Source of the DNA: Campylobacter concisus
GTDB lineage: Bacteria > Campylobacterota > Campylobacteria > Campylobacterales > Campylobacteraceae
Length of the DNA: 64,000 bases
Reading direction: 5' to 3'
NCBI RefSeq assembly: GCF_015229955.1
Contig: NZ_JAAKYZ010000001.1
Location: forward strand, 620,001 to 684,000
Shown here: positions 54,373-63,705 of the stretch, in pieces
Layout of the letters: each line of letters begins with the position of its first letter
Numbering within the stretch: the first letter of the stretch is position 1
Notes under the pieces: generated by a model
Database searches by the model: none
What the model saw: the letters and a program-made list of their open reading frames with translations, nothing else
Told to the model about the DNA's origin: nothing
Position numbers and translations under genes: made by a program

Positions 54373-55691
54373 AGTATATACCTCGCTAGGTCTTGATCCT
54401 CGACCACGTCTTTTAGGCGCTCTTTTACAAGCTCTTTTGTCACATTTATCTTCTCGCCGCTCTTTTCGCTAGCCTCAAAGCTAATATCTTCTATCACGCG
54501 CTCGATTACCGTATGAAGGCGTCTAGCACCGATGTCTTCCATCTTTTCATTTGCTGCGTGAGCGATCCTAGCTATCTCTTTTATCGCTTCATCGTCAAAT
54601 TCTAGCTCGACATTTTCAGTTGAAAGAAGTGCGATGTATTGCTTTAAAAGCGAATTTTTTGGCTGAGTTAAAATTTGATAAAGCGCGTCTTCATCAAGGC
54701 TATCAAGCTCAACTCTTAGTGGAAAACGGCCTTGAAGCTCAGGGATGAGATCGCTTGGTTTGCTTATATGAAAGGCACCAGCAGCAATAAACAAAATGTG
54801 ATCTGTCTTTAAATTTCCAAATTTAGTATTTACATTTGAGCCCTCAACGATCGGTAGTAAATCTCTTTGTACGCCTTCTTTACTAGGATCTTGCCTGTTT
54901 GAGCTACCTGAGCCAACGGCCACTTTATCGATCTCGTCTATAAAGATGATACCTTCGTTTTCAGCTCTTCTTAAAGCCTCAGTTTTTATGCTCTCAAGGT
55001 CTAAAATTTTATCATTTGCTTCGCTTTGAAGAGCTTTTTTAGCGTCTTTTACCTTCATCTCTTTTTTGATATTTTTGCCACCGATGCCAATTATCTTTAT
55101 AAAGCTCTCTTGCATCTGCGCCATGTCAGGTGGCACGTTTGAGCCAGCTTCAAGCGGGTTTTGCTGTACCTCGATCTCGATACTTAGCTCGTCAAGCTCG
55201 CCGTTTCTTAGCCTATTTAGCATCTTTTCATAGCTCTTAGCGTACTCTGCTTGCTTCTCTTCGCTAGCACCTTTTGGAAGTGGTGGAAGTAGCTTTGAGA
55301 CAATCTTTTCTTCGATGTAGGCGTTGATTTTGTCTTGGTTTTTCTCGCTTTGCTCGTTTTTTACGAGATTATATGATGCCATAGCAAGGTCTCTTACCAT
55401 ACTCTCAACATCACGGCCAACAAAGCCAACCTCAGTATATTTGCTAGCCTCAACCTTGATAAATGGCAGCCCCATCATCTTTGAAAGACGCCTTGCGATC
55501 TCAGTTTTACCAACGCCAGTTGAGCCGATCATCAAAATGTTTTTTGGCATGATGTCATCTTGCAGGCTTTTTTCAAGCTTCATGCGGCGGTAGCGGTTGC
55601 GAAGCGCGATCGCTATGATCTTTTTGGCGTCCTTTTGACCGATCACATAGTCATCTAAAAATTTAACAATTTCTCTTGGTGTTAAGTTCAT
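54369..55691 (-). CDS. hslU: HslU ATPase of the HslUV protease
   Basis: AAA+ unfoldase (440 residues from ATG 55691; the longer reading from 55745 overlaps hslV and adds a non-family N-terminus). Motifs are [33 protein letters not shown], the pore [13 protein letters not shown] near 90-102, [11 protein letters not shown], and C-terminal LARYIL that inserts in HslV. It partners with HslV encoded 8 bp upstream. Confidence 0.95.
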   Translation of the reverse strand: MNLTPREIVKFLDDYVIGQKDAKKIIAIALRNRYRRMKLEKSLQDDIMPKNILMIGSTGVGKTEIARRLSKMMGLPFIKVEASKYTEVGFVGRDVESMVRDLAMASYNLVKNEQSEKNQDKINAYIEEKIVSKLLPPLPKGASEEKQAEYAKSYEKMLNRLRNGELDELSIEIEVQQNPLEAGSNVPPDMAQMQESFIKIIGIGGKNIKKEMKVKDAKKALQSEANDKILDLESIKTEALRRAENEGIIFIDEIDKVAVGSGSSNRQDPSKEGVQRDLLPIVEGSNVNTKFGNLKTDHILFIAAGAFHISKPSDLIPELQGRFPLRVELDSLDEDALYQILTQPKNSLLKQYIALLSTENVELEFDDEAIKEIARIAHAANEKMEDIGARRLHTVIERVIEDISFEASEKSGEKINVTKELVKERLKDVVEDQDLARYIL

Positions 55692-55699
55692 TTTCTCTC

Positions 55700-56233
55700 T
55701 TATTCCAAAACATAAGTTTTGATGTTTGTATTTGTATAGATGCAAATTTCGCCAGCGATCTTGAGGCTCTCTTTGACTAGCTCCTCTTCGTCAATATCGG
55801 CAAATTTATCTAAGGCACGTGCCGCTGAAAGGGCGTAGTTGCCGCCGCTTCCGATAGCTGCTATCTTGCCATCTTCTGGCTCTACAACATCCCCAGTACC
55901 ACTAAGTAAGAAAATTTTATCCCTATCAAGCACAAGCATCATCGCTTCAAGCTTTCTTAGATACTTGTCTTTGCGCCACTCTTTGCTAAATTCTATCACC
56001 GCTTTTAGCAAATCGCCCTTTGTATGTTCCAAATTTTTCTCAAACATATCAAATAGGTTAAACGCATCAGCAGTGCTGCCAGCAAAGCCAGCTAGGACTT
56101 TGCCGTTATGAATTCTACGAATTTTTACGGCATTGCCTTTTAAGACGGTATTACCAAAGCTCACCTGTCCGTCGCCGCCGATGACTGATTTGCTTTTGCC
56201 TTTGTAGGCTAAGATGGTTGTCGCATGAAACAT
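55700..56233 (-). CDS. hslV: HslV peptidase subunit
   Basis: Proteasome-like peptidase of 177 residues. The N-terminus [12 protein letters not shown] places the nucleophile Thr at residue 5, exposed after removal of four residues, as in several non-enteric HslV proteins. [36 protein letters not shown], and [14 protein letters not shown] are typical. It overlaps nothing but is separated from rplI by 0 bases and from hslU by 8 bases. Confidence 0.95.
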   Translation of the reverse strand: MFHATTILAYKGKSKSVIGGDGQVSFGNTVLKGNAVKIRRIHNGKVLAGFAGSTADAFNLFDMFEKNLEHTKGDLLKAVIEFSKEWRKDKYLRKLEAMMLVLDRDKIFLLSGTGDVVEPEDGKIAAIGSGGNYALSAARALDKFADIDEEELVKESLKIAGEICIYTNTNIKTYVLE

Positions 56234-56680
56234 CTACTCTCCTTGCACGTCAACCTTCAAGCTTGCATTTATCGAGTGTCCAAGCTTTACATGAACGTCA
56301 TAAAGGCCGACTGCTTTTAGGTGAGTGTCCATGTCAATCGCTTTTTTCTCGACAACTAAATGATGCGTTTTTTCAAGCTCTGCTGCGATCTCTTCTTTTG
56401 AAACTGAGCCAAAAAGTGAGCCATTTGCACCAAGAGTTTTCTTGATGACAACTGTCACTTTTTCAAGCTCTTCTTTAAGTTTTTCTAAATTTGCGATCTC
56501 GTATTTTAGCTCTTCAGCCTTTCTTTTTTGGGCTGCTTCATATTGGCGAAGAACGTCTGGAGTAGCTGCTTTTGCAAAGCCTTTGCCAATTAAGAAGTTG
56601 TTGCCATAGCCGTCTTTTACCTCTTTTATCTCGCCAGCTTTGCCAAGTCCTTTTACATCTTTTATTAATAATACTTTCAT
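56234..56680 (-). CDS. rplI: 50S ribosomal protein L9
   Basis: Large-subunit protein of 148 residues. The N-domain MKVLLIKDVKGLGKAGEIKEVKDGYGNNFLI, a long connecting helix (42-75), and the C-domain GSLFGSVSKEEIA are visible. It starts behind AAAAGGAAAAA. It sits between argG and hslV, the order I recall as Cj0665c-Cj0663c. Confidence 0.96.
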   Translation of the reverse strand: MKVLLIKDVKGLGKAGEIKEVKDGYGNNFLIGKGFAKAATPDVLRQYEAAQKRKAEELKYEIANLEKLKEELEKVTVVIKKTLGANGSLFGSVSKEEIAAELEKTHHLVVEKKAIDMDTHLKAVGLYDVHVKLGHSINASLKVDVQGE

Positions 56681-56703
56681 TTTTTTCCTTTTAAATTTTA
56701 TTT

Positions 56704-57927
56704 TTAGTCAAATTTTCGCCCATTTTTGCGTGCGATGATGAAGCGAAGCGCGTTTAGTTTGATAAATCCAGCTGCATCTTTTTGATCATAAACGCTATCT
56801 TCTTCAAATGTGCAGTATGCCTCGCTAAATAGATTATCATTTTTACTGCTTCTGCCAAGGATAGTCACATTGCCTTTATAAAGCTCAACTTTAACTGAGC
56901 CATTTACGTGCTCTTGACTCTTGTCGATGAGAGCTTGAAGCATATTTCGCTCAGGTGACCACCAGTAGCCATTATAAATTAGCTCGGCGTATTTTGGCAT
57001 GATTTCATCTTTTAAGTGAGCTGCGCCGCGGTCAAGCGTGATGCTCTCGATCGCTCTATGAGCTTTTAGCATTATCGTGCCACCAGGAGTTTCGTAGCAT
57101 CCGCGACTCTTCATACCAACAGAGCGGTTCTCTACGATGTCAAGTCTGCCTATACCGTGTTTTGCGCCAAGGCGGTTTAGCTCGGTTAAAATTTCAGCTG
57201 GGCTCATTTTTTTACCATTTATGCTCACTGGATCACCTTTTTCATAGCCGATCTCGATGATCTCGCTCTTATCTGGAGCATCTTTTGGGCTAACACTCCA
57301 TCTCCACATATCATCTTCTGGTGCGTGGCTTGGGTCTTCAAGCACTAGACCTTCGTAGCTTATGTGAAGTAAATTTGCGTCCATTGAGTATGGGCTTTTG
57401 CCTGGTTTTTTAGTGATATCTATGCCGTTTTTCTCAGCGTATGCCAAAAGTTTTTCACGACTATTTAGATCCCACTCGCGCCATGGAGCTATAATAGTTA
57501 GGTTGTCGCCAAGCGCGTAGTATCCAAGCTCAAAGCGAACTTGGTCGTTGCCTTTGCCTGTTGCTCCGTGGCTCACACCATCAGCACCAACAAGTCTTGC
57601 GATCTCACTTTGGCGTTTTGCTATTAGTGGGCGCGCTATCGAAGTGCCAAGCAGATACTCGCCCTCGTAGACTGCATTTGCTCTAAACATTGGAAATACA
57701 TAATCACGTACAAATTCTTCTCTTAAATCTTCTATAAAAATATTTTCAGGCTTTACACCAAGTGCTAAGGCTTTTTTGCGTGCAGGCTCTAGCTCCTCGC
57801 CTTGTCCGATGTCAGCTGTAAATGTGACTACTTCGCAGTTATATTCATCTTGAAGCCATTTTAAAATGATACTTGTGTCAAGTCCGCCAGAGTATGCTAA
57901 AACCACTTTTTTTACGTCTTTTTTCAT
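56704..57927 (-). CDS. argG: Argininosuccinate synthase
   Basis: Joins citrulline and aspartate in arginine synthesis (407 residues). [15 protein letters not shown] near 10-24 is the PP-motif, and [15 protein letters not shown] near 118-132 and the [13 protein letters not shown] stretch are present. It begins behind AAAGGAAGAGCT. It is the first gene of the 15.5 kb minus-strand run. Upstream is the 202-bp divergent gap with the TonB receptor. Confidence 0.96.
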   Translation of the reverse strand: MKKDVKKVVLAYSGGLDTSIILKWLQDEYNCEVVTFTADIGQGEELEPARKKALALGVKPENIFIEDLREEFVRDYVFPMFRANAVYEGEYLLGTSIARPLIAKRQSEIARLVGADGVSHGATGKGNDQVRFELGYYALGDNLTIIAPWREWDLNSREKLLAYAEKNGIDITKKPGKSPYSMDANLLHISYEGLVLEDPSHAPEDDMWRWSVSPKDAPDKSEIIEIGYEKGDPVSINGKKMSPAEILTELNRLGAKHGIGRLDIVENRSVGMKSRGCYETPGGTIMLKAHRAIESITLDRGAAHLKDEIMPKYAELIYNGYWWSPERNMLQALIDKSQEHVNGSVKVELYKGNVTILGRSSKNDNLFSEAYCTFEEDSVYDQKDAAGFIKLNALRFIIARKNGRKFD

Positions 57928-58048
57928 AGCTCTTCCTTTTGTTAAAATGGTCGTATTTTAGCCTAAATTGATTAATTTTTAATAAACTAATTTAATAAAT
58001 AATGTAAGTTTTTTCTTAGAAAATTTTATAAAAAAGATTACTATTTAA

Positions 58049-58067
58049 AATTATGATAATTAATATT
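58049..58067 (+). promoter_or_regulatory. Fur-box candidate upstream of the siderophore receptor
   Basis: A 19-base site AATTATGATAATTAATATT matches 14 of 19 positions of the classic Fur box (GATAATGATAATCATTATC). It also contains a TATGATAAT that could be the -10, so Fur would block it. It lies about 65 bases before the receptor start. The whole gap 57928-58123 is AT-rich, with no other gene or RNA seen. Confidence 0.55.
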
Positions 58068-58129
58068 GTTTTAAAAGATACTTTGTTAAATTTCAAACTT
58101 TTTTAAATTAAATTTTTAAAAGGATGGTC

Positions 58130-60232
58130 GTGAGAAAAACAAAATTTATTGCCATCTGCCTTAGCGCTTGCGTGGCAAATTCGCTCTTTGGAGCAGAGCA
58201 TAAAGACAATAACGAAACAAGACTTGATGGTGTTGTAGTAAGTGCGAGTGGCTTTTCGCAGCAGATCAAAGAGGCTCCTGCGAGCATAAGTGTGATAAGT
58301 GGCGATGAGCTTACAAAAGATAGCTTTACTTCGCTTCACTCAATCGCTCAAAAGGTGCCAGGTGTAAATGTCGTTGGTGGCGAAGACGGAGCAGCTAGTG
58401 GCATCTCGATACGTGGCATGGAGAAGTCTCAAACGCTAGTTTTAATTGATGGTAAAAGAGTAAATTCAAGCAGCGCAAATCCAAAGGGCGGAGCAGGGGA
58501 TATGAACTCAAATTTCATCCCGCCAGCTGAGGCGATCGAGCGTATAGAGGTCATCCGTGGTCCTATGAGCTCGCTTTATGGTAGCGACGCAGTTGGAGGT
58601 GTGATAAATATCATTACCAAAAAGGATTTTTCAAAATTTAGTGGCAATGTCGGCATCTCAACCACGATAAACACTCACAAAGGCATAGGAGATGGCAGGC
58701 AAGGCGACTTTTATCTAAATTTACCTCTTTATAAAGACCTTTTTGCGCTTCAGCTTTGGGGCTATAAAAAGCTAAGAGATGAAGATGGCTACATTGGTGG
58801 TTATCAAAAGAGCGATAAGAGAAATTTAAGTGCAAAACTTTGGATCACGCCAGATGAACATAATAAATTTTACATCCTTGGCTCAAACGAAAGGCATGAT
58901 TACTCACGTACCATTGGTAAGTCAGCCGATCCAGACATAAGAAAAAAAGCTTTAAACGCCTATGACTATGAGAAAAAGAGCTATGGTGTGGGCTATCTTG
59001 GCGAATTTGATAATCTAAATGCCGATCTTAGCTACATTTATGATGAGACACAAAGAACGAGCCTTTTTGACAGCCTCATACCCGCAAAAGCTAAAAATCA
59101 CAACTTCAACTCTAAATTTACAACCTTTTTTGGCGCTCACACTCTAACTTTTGGCTATGACTTTAGCAAGCAAAATGTCGGCACGACCTTCATTGTCTCA
59201 AACATCTCAAGGAATGGTCTTAGAAATCCAAAAAGCTACTCAATGAGCGAGCATGCAGGATTTATCGAGGATGAGTGGCAAATTTTAGACGAGAAGCTAT
59301 TTTTGACGCTTGGTTCAAGACTCACGCACAACGAATTCTTTGGCAACCACCTATCGCCAAGAGCCTATCTAGTCTATAACGCTACAGATACGCTAAGCTT
59401 AAAAGGCGGCGTAGCAACTGGCTATAAAACGCCAAATGTCAATCAAATCTCCCCAGAAGTAGGCACTATTCAAAATGCTTGGAGAATAGTTGATTTTGGA
59501 AACAAAGATCTAAAGCCAGAAAAAAGTATAACTTACGAAGTTGGTGCATATTATGACAATCAGGCTGATTTTAGAAGCTCGGTAACGCTTTTTAGAAATG
59601 AATTTAAAGATAAGATCCTAGACACTGATGGCAGTAAAAGAGTAAATGGAATTCCAGCCTTTGGCACTTGCACAGGTGCGCCAAGTATGGGTTGCCCTGG
59701 TTGGGGAACTTACTTTAACATTGAGGGTGCGACCGTTTGGGGCGTGGAGCTAAGTGGCGATTATGACATCCTTTCTAATTTAAATTTAAGCTCAAACTAC
59801 ACCTATAATAAGTCAAAGATAAAAACTGGCAACCCAACGATAAACACGCCAAATGGCCCTATGAAATTTAGCCAAACTGGGCTTAACAGACTTGATGGCA
59901 AAAGCCTAACAGCAACGCCAGAGCACACACTTCACGCTACGCTTACATATAAGCCTATAAAAAGCGTTAAGACATTTTTTGGCGCAAACTACGAGAGCAA
60001 GCTAACAAGCGTAAATTTTGGTGCTGGCAATAGCGTAAGGGAGAACACAAAAGACCTACTCACCTTCGATACAGGCATAAGCTGGGACGCAAACAAGCAT
60101 CTGACTCTTAGCCTAAATGCCTACAACATCTTTGATAAGGTAAGATACGATGAGGCGCTTGTTGGAGATACATACTACTTTTATCCGCAAGAGGGTAGGA
60201 GATTTTGGTTTAAGGTCGCTGCAAAATGGTAA
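58130..60232 (+). CDS. TonB-dependent outer-membrane receptor (catecholate siderophore type)
   Basis: Outer-membrane receptor of about 700 residues. GTG 58130 is preferred because AAAAGGA stands 5 bases before it; ATG 58124 lies within that site. Signal peptide RKTKFIAICLSACVANSLFGA. The TonB box (DGVVVSASG near 29-37) is followed by the plug motif SISVISGDEL, RGPMSSLYGSDAVGGVINIITKK, and a 22-strand barrel ending RRFWFKVAAKW. A Cys pair lies in a long loop (CTGAPSMGC). It resembles FepA/CirA/Cfr receptors, and ferri-enterobactin or related catechols are the likely cargo. The esterase gene overlaps its end. Confidence 0.88.
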   Translation: MRKTKFIAICLSACVANSLFGAEHKDNNETRLDGVVVSASGFSQQIKEAPASISVISGDELTKDSFTSLHSIAQKVPGVNVVGGEDGAASGISIRGMEKSQTLVLIDGKRVNSSSANPKGGAGDMNSNFIPPAEAIERIEVIRGPMSSLYGSDAVGGVINIITKKDFSKFSGNVGISTTINTHKGIGDGRQGDFYLNLPLYKDLFALQLWGYKKLRDEDGYIGGYQKSDKRNLSAKLWITPDEHNKFYILGSNERHDYSRTIGKSADPDIRKKALNAYDYEKKSYGVGYLGEFDNLNADLSYIYDETQRTSLFDSLIPAKAKNHNFNSKFTTFFGAHTLTFGYDFSKQNVGTTFIVSNISRNGLRNPKSYSMSEHAGFIEDEWQILDEKLFLTLGSRLTHNEFFGNHLSPRAYLVYNATDTLSLKGGVATGYKTPNVNQISPEVGTIQNAWRIVDFGNKDLKPEKSITYEVGAYYDNQADFRSSVTLFRNEFKDKILDTDGSKRVNGIPAFGTCTGAPSMGCPGWGTYFNIEGATVWGVELSGDYDILSNLNLSSNYTYNKSKIKTGNPTINTPNGPMKFSQTGLNRLDGKSLTATPEHTLHATLTYKPIKSVKTFFGANYESKLTSVNFGAGNSVRENTKDLLTFDTGISWDANKHLTLSLNAYNIFDKVRYDEALVGDTYYFYPQEGRRFWFKVAAKW

Positions 60233-61053
60233 GAGCGTTTAAATTTTTACTTTTTACGCTTGGCGTGGTACAGACTTTGCACGCAGGGCCTAGCCAAACG
60301 CCTGAGCCACTAAGTCAAAAAGCTGCTAGTAAATTTGAAATTTCAACCTTTAAAATGAGCGCAAATGATGAAATTTATAAAATTTTCACAGCCAAGCTAA
60401 AGGGACAAAGTGAGTTTAAAAATGTGCTTTTCTTGCTTGATGCAAATGCCCAGTTTAACATGCTCTTAAATGAATTTGAGGGCTCTTCCGCACCGCTAAT
60501 AATAGGCATAGGATATGATAGCAACAAAAGCTATGAGGTAGAAAAACGCACAAGAGATCTCACGCCAATGGCAGAGGGTGAGGAATTTAGCAAGGGTGGT
60601 GGCGCTGATGCGTTTTACCACTTTTTAACTAAAAATTTAGTCCCGCTAATAGATGAGAAATTTAACGTGCAAGGTAGCCAAAAGAGCCTTTATGGACACT
60701 CTTTTGGCGGGCTTTTTACACTTTATGCCTTGCTTAAAAATGAGGGTGTATTTTCAAATTTCTTTATCGCTTCGCCATCTCTTTGGTGGGGCGAGTCTGA
60801 AATTTTAAAGCAAAATGTGAGTGAGGGTAAATTTAAAGAGAAACTAAAGGCTAAATTTGTCTTTCTTAGCGTTGGCGAGCTTGAAAAGAGAAAGGGCAAA
60901 ACGGACAAAGCTGGCACTTTAAAGGCGAGCGATCTAGCCCAAATTTTAAAGCAAAGTGGCATAAATTCTCACTTTGAGTTTTATAAAAACGAAACCCATG
61001 GTAGCGTCATACCTCTAAATTTAAAAGAGCTTTTAAAATATCTAAAGGATTAA
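60226..61053 (+). CDS. Exported siderophore-type esterase (Cee/IroE-like)
   Basis: Alpha/beta hydrolase of the esterase D family (275 residues), with signal peptide MVRAFKFLLFTLGVVQTLHA. RTRDLTP near 105-111 and the nucleophile elbow GHSFGG near 162-167 are seen, with Asp/His in the C-terminal part (NETHGSVIP). These are the marks of Fes/IroE/Cee esterases that cut the trilactone of enterobactin. The periplasmic location fits C. jejuni Cee. It overlaps the receptor by 7 bases, so the two act together. Confidence 0.83.
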   Translation: MVRAFKFLLFTLGVVQTLHAGPSQTPEPLSQKAASKFEISTFKMSANDEIYKIFTAKLKGQSEFKNVLFLLDANAQFNMLLNEFEGSSAPLIIGIGYDSNKSYEVEKRTRDLTPMAEGEEFSKGGGADAFYHFLTKNLVPLIDEKFNVQGSQKSLYGHSFGGLFTLYALLKNEGVFSNFFIASPSLWWGESEILKQNVSEGKFKEKLKAKFVFLSVGELEKRKGKTDKAGTLKASDLAQILKQSGINSHFEFYKNETHGSVIPLNLKELLKYLKD

Positions 61054-61086
61054 AAATTTAAGGCTATTTTTGTTAAAATCTGCCGC

Positions 61087-61332
61087 ATGAGAGTAGATAA
61101 ATTTTTAAACGTAGTAAATATCACAAAAAGGCGTGCCGTTAGCGAAGATATGTGCAAAAGCGGCGTTGTGAGCATCAACGGCGTGCAGGCAAAAGCGGCA
61201 AAAGATGTTAAGGTTGGCGATGTGGTTAGCATCAAATTTCTAACGCGCGAGGCGAGATACGAGGTGCTAGCGATCCCAACTACAAAAAGCATACCAAAAA
61301 GCGCTCAAAGCGAATATGTAAAAGAGCTTTGA
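61087..61332 (+). CDS. S4-domain RNA-binding protein (Hsp15-like)
   Basis: Small protein of 81 residues with an S4 fold starting MRVDKFLNVVNITKRRAVSED and GVVSINGVQAKAAKDVKVGDVVSI. The length fits Hsp15/YlmH-like stand-alone S4 proteins that bind stalled 50S-nascent chain complexes. It is the first gene of S4-tsaE-lptB-rpoN and overlaps tsaE as TGATG. The exact target is not known. Confidence 0.82.
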   Translation: MRVDKFLNVVNITKRRAVSEDMCKSGVVSINGVQAKAAKDVKVGDVVSIKFLTREARYEVLAIPTTKSIPKSAQSEYVKEL

Positions 61333-61730
61333 TGGTTTTTGAGTTTTTAGAAAATGAGCTTGGTGAACTTGTGCGGGTGCTGCCAAAAAGTGGCGTGGTG
61401 CTACTAAGCGGCGATCTAGCAAGTGGCAAAACGACGCTTGTAAAGGCGATCATCAAGGCTCACGGGATAGACGAGAGCGTGACGTCGCCGACATTTTCTT
61501 TGATGCAAATTTATGGTAAAGATATCTACCACTACGACATTTATCAGATCGGATTTGACGGGATGGCAAAAAACGGCCTTTTTGAAAATTTATTTGAAGA
61601 GGGGCTTCATCTAGTAGAGTGGGGCGATGAAAATTTAGAAAAAGCTCTAAAGAAAAACGGCGAGAGCTATACATTAGTAAAAATTTCTCCTAGCAAAAAT
61701 GGCAGAAAATACGAGGTTATAAGTGCATAA
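61332..61730 (+). CDS. tsaE: tRNA t6A biosynthesis ATPase TsaE
   Basis: ATPase of 132 residues, starting at ATG 61332 over the previous stop. Walker A is LSGDLASGKTTLVKAII near 26-42, TSPTFSLMQIY near 54-64, and HYDIYQI near 69-75. The C-terminal Trp of LVEWGDE is conserved. It supports TsaB-TsaD in making t6A37, the base that MtaB (at 23190) later modifies. It overlaps lptB by 8 bases. Confidence 0.93.
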   Translation: MVFEFLENELGELVRVLPKSGVVLLSGDLASGKTTLVKAIIKAHGIDESVTSPTFSLMQIYGKDIYHYDIYQIGFDGMAKNGLFENLFEEGLHLVEWGDENLEKALKKNGESYTLVKISPSKNGRKYEVISA

Positions 61731-62451
61731 ACTAGAAGTAAAAGATCTAAAAAAGACGATTAAAAAAAGTGAGATCATAAAAGGTATATCTTTAGAGGTA
61801 AATAGTGGCGAAGTTGTGGGGCTTCTTGGGCCAAATGGTGCTGGAAAGACGACCACTTTTTATATGATTTGCGGACTCATCTCGCCAACTAGCGGAGATG
61901 TTTTTTTAAATGACGAAAAGATTACAAACGTCCCGCTTCACAAAAGAGCACACCTTGGTATTGGCTATTTGCCGCAAGAATCAAGTATATTTAAAGAACT
62001 AAGCGTAGAAGAAAATTTACTTCTTGGGGCTGAAATTTTAAATCAAAGCGAAGAAGAGATAGCAAAAAGAGTAAATGAGATGCTAAATATGCTAAATATC
62101 GAGCCTATCCGTCTAAGAAAGGGCGTTAGTCTAAGTGGTGGCGAGCGTAGACGTTGTGAGATCGCTAGAAGTCTCATCATAAAGCCAAAATTTTTACTTC
62201 TTGATGAGCCATTTGCAGGCGTCGATCCTATCGCGGTTAGCGACATCCAAAGTATCGTTAGAGACCTTAAAAAGCTAGGCATCGGCGTTTTGATAACTGA
62301 CCACAACGTTCGTGAGACGCTAGCTATTTGTGACAGAGCCTACGTCATCAAAGATGGCTCGCTACTAGCAAGTGGCAGTGCGAGCGAAGTGGCAAACAAT
62401 AAGCTCGTTAGAACGCACTATCTTGGCGAAGAATTTAAGCTGCTTGAGTAG
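61723..62451 (+). CDS. lptB: LPS export ABC ATPase LptB
   Basis: ATPase for LPS extraction from the inner membrane (242 residues). It starts with GTG inside the end of tsaE. Walker A is GPNGAGKTTTFYMICGL, the signature is LSGGERRRCEIARSL, Walker B is FLLLDEPFAGVDP, and the H-loop is ITDHN. GYLPQESSIF is the Q-loop region typical of LptB. It lies directly before rpoN, a widespread arrangement. Confidence 0.95.
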   Translation: MHKLEVKDLKKTIKKSEIIKGISLEVNSGEVVGLLGPNGAGKTTTFYMICGLISPTSGDVFLNDEKITNVPLHKRAHLGIGYLPQESSIFKELSVEENLLLGAEILNQSEEEIAKRVNEMLNMLNIEPIRLRKGVSLSGGERRRCEIARSLIIKPKFLLLDEPFAGVDPIAVSDIQSIVRDLKKLGIGVLITDHNVRETLAICDRAYVIKDGSLLASGSASEVANNKLVRTHYLGEEFKLLE

Positions 62452-63705
62452 ATGATGCTAAGGCAAAAGCAAACTTTAGCGCCAAAGATTAAGCTAAACC
62501 AAACGCTACGAAGTTGGCTTCCTATACTTCAAAGCGGGCTTGATGAGCTAAAAGAGACGCTTGAGCCTTTTATAAAAGACAATCCATTTGCCACAATTGA
62601 GCATAAAAATTTAGAAAAAAGCGAGAAAAAGCGAAATTTTTTCGAGCAGGTTAGCAAAAACTCGGTTAGCGAGAGCATCGAGGCTTTAAGCATCTATAAA
62701 GAAAGCCTCTATGAAAAGCTCGTTAGCCAGATAAATCCGCCACTTTTCCCCACGCAAAAGTCTCAAGATATCGCATATAAGATCATCGAGTGTTTGGACG
62801 ATGAGGGTTATTTTTCTTATGATGATGAAATTTTTGCTGGCTTTAATGAGGGCGAGGTGGAGCGGGTTAGGGCGAGATTTGCCTACCTTGAGCCCTGTGG
62901 CGTGGGTGCAAAAGATGTCAAAGAGAGTTTTTTATTTCAGCTTGGCGAGGCAGAAGCAAGCGATGAGATCATAGAGTGCGCAAAAAAGATCATCTTAAAT
63001 TTTGAAAATATAGAAAAACTTAGAAAGCTTAAATTTTACGACGACGCGCTAAAGATCATAAAGAAATTTAAAAATCCACCGGCTATTGAGTACCTTGAGG
63101 ACGAAAAAGAAGCAGTACCTGACATCTTCGTGCTAAGCACAAGTAGTGGCATAAGCGTGCAGATAAATGACGAGTACTATCCAGAAATTTTAGTCGATAC
63201 CGAGGGGCTAGACGAGAAAGAGGCCTTTGTAAGCTCGCGCATAAAAGAGGCAAGCGAGCTAATTGACGCCCTTGAGATGAGAAAAGCGACGCTTTATAAA
63301 ATAGGGCTCATGATAGTTGAGTATCAGTATGACTACTTCTTGGGCGGCGACATAAAGCCTATGAAGCTAAAAGACCTAGCAGACGAGCTTGGGCGTAACC
63401 CTTCAACCATCTCAAGGGCGATCGCGAATAAATATTTAAGCTGCTCAAGAGGTACGGTCGCACTTAAAAATTTCTTTTCAACTGGCTTTGACGAGGAGAC
63501 CTCAAACGCTGCAATAAAAGAATTTTTACTAGAGCTCATCAAAGGCGAAGACCACAAAAAGCCACTTTCTGATCTAAAAATTCAAGAGCTAATCCAAACT
63601 AAATTTAACATCCAAATCGTTCGCCGAACTATCACAAAATACCGCAAAATTCTAAACATCGGCAGCTCAAGCCAGCGAAAAAGAGTCTATCAGATAAACG
63701 GCTAA
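62452..63705 (+). CDS. rpoN: RNA polymerase sigma-54 factor RpoN
   Basis: Sigma-54 of 417 residues, used in Campylobacter for middle flagellar genes. The N-terminal region RQKQTLAPKIKLNQTLRSWLPILQ is the activator-interacting part. A central core-binding domain follows, then the helix-turn-helix (LADELGRNPSTISRAIANKYL), and the RpoN box VRRTITKYRKILNI near the C-terminus. Two ATGs (62452, 62455) stand right after the lptB stop. It converges with the next, partial gene. Confidence 0.94.
   Translation: MMLRQKQTLAPKIKLNQTLRSWLPILQSGLDELKETLEPFIKDNPFATIEHKNLEKSEKKRNFFEQVSKNSVSESIEALSIYKESLYEKLVSQINPPLFPTQKSQDIAYKIIECLDDEGYFSYDDEIFAGFNEGEVERVRARFAYLEPCGVGAKDVKESFLFQLGEAEASDEIIECAKKIILNFENIEKLRKLKFYDDALKIIKKFKNPPAIEYLEDEKEAVPDIFVLSTSSGISVQINDEYYPEILVDTEGLDEKEAFVSSRIKEASELIDALEMRKATLYKIGLMIVEYQYDYFLGGDIKPMKLKDLADELGRNPSTISRAIANKYLSCSRGTVALKNFFSTGFDEETSNAAIKEFLLELIKGEDHKKPLSDLKIQELIQTKFNIQIVRRTITKYRKILNIGSSSQRKRVYQING

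Noticed and set aside
55692..55745. Longer HslU start at 55745
   Set aside because: The added residues overlap hslV and are not part of the family; ATG 55691 gives the usual MNLTPREIV start.
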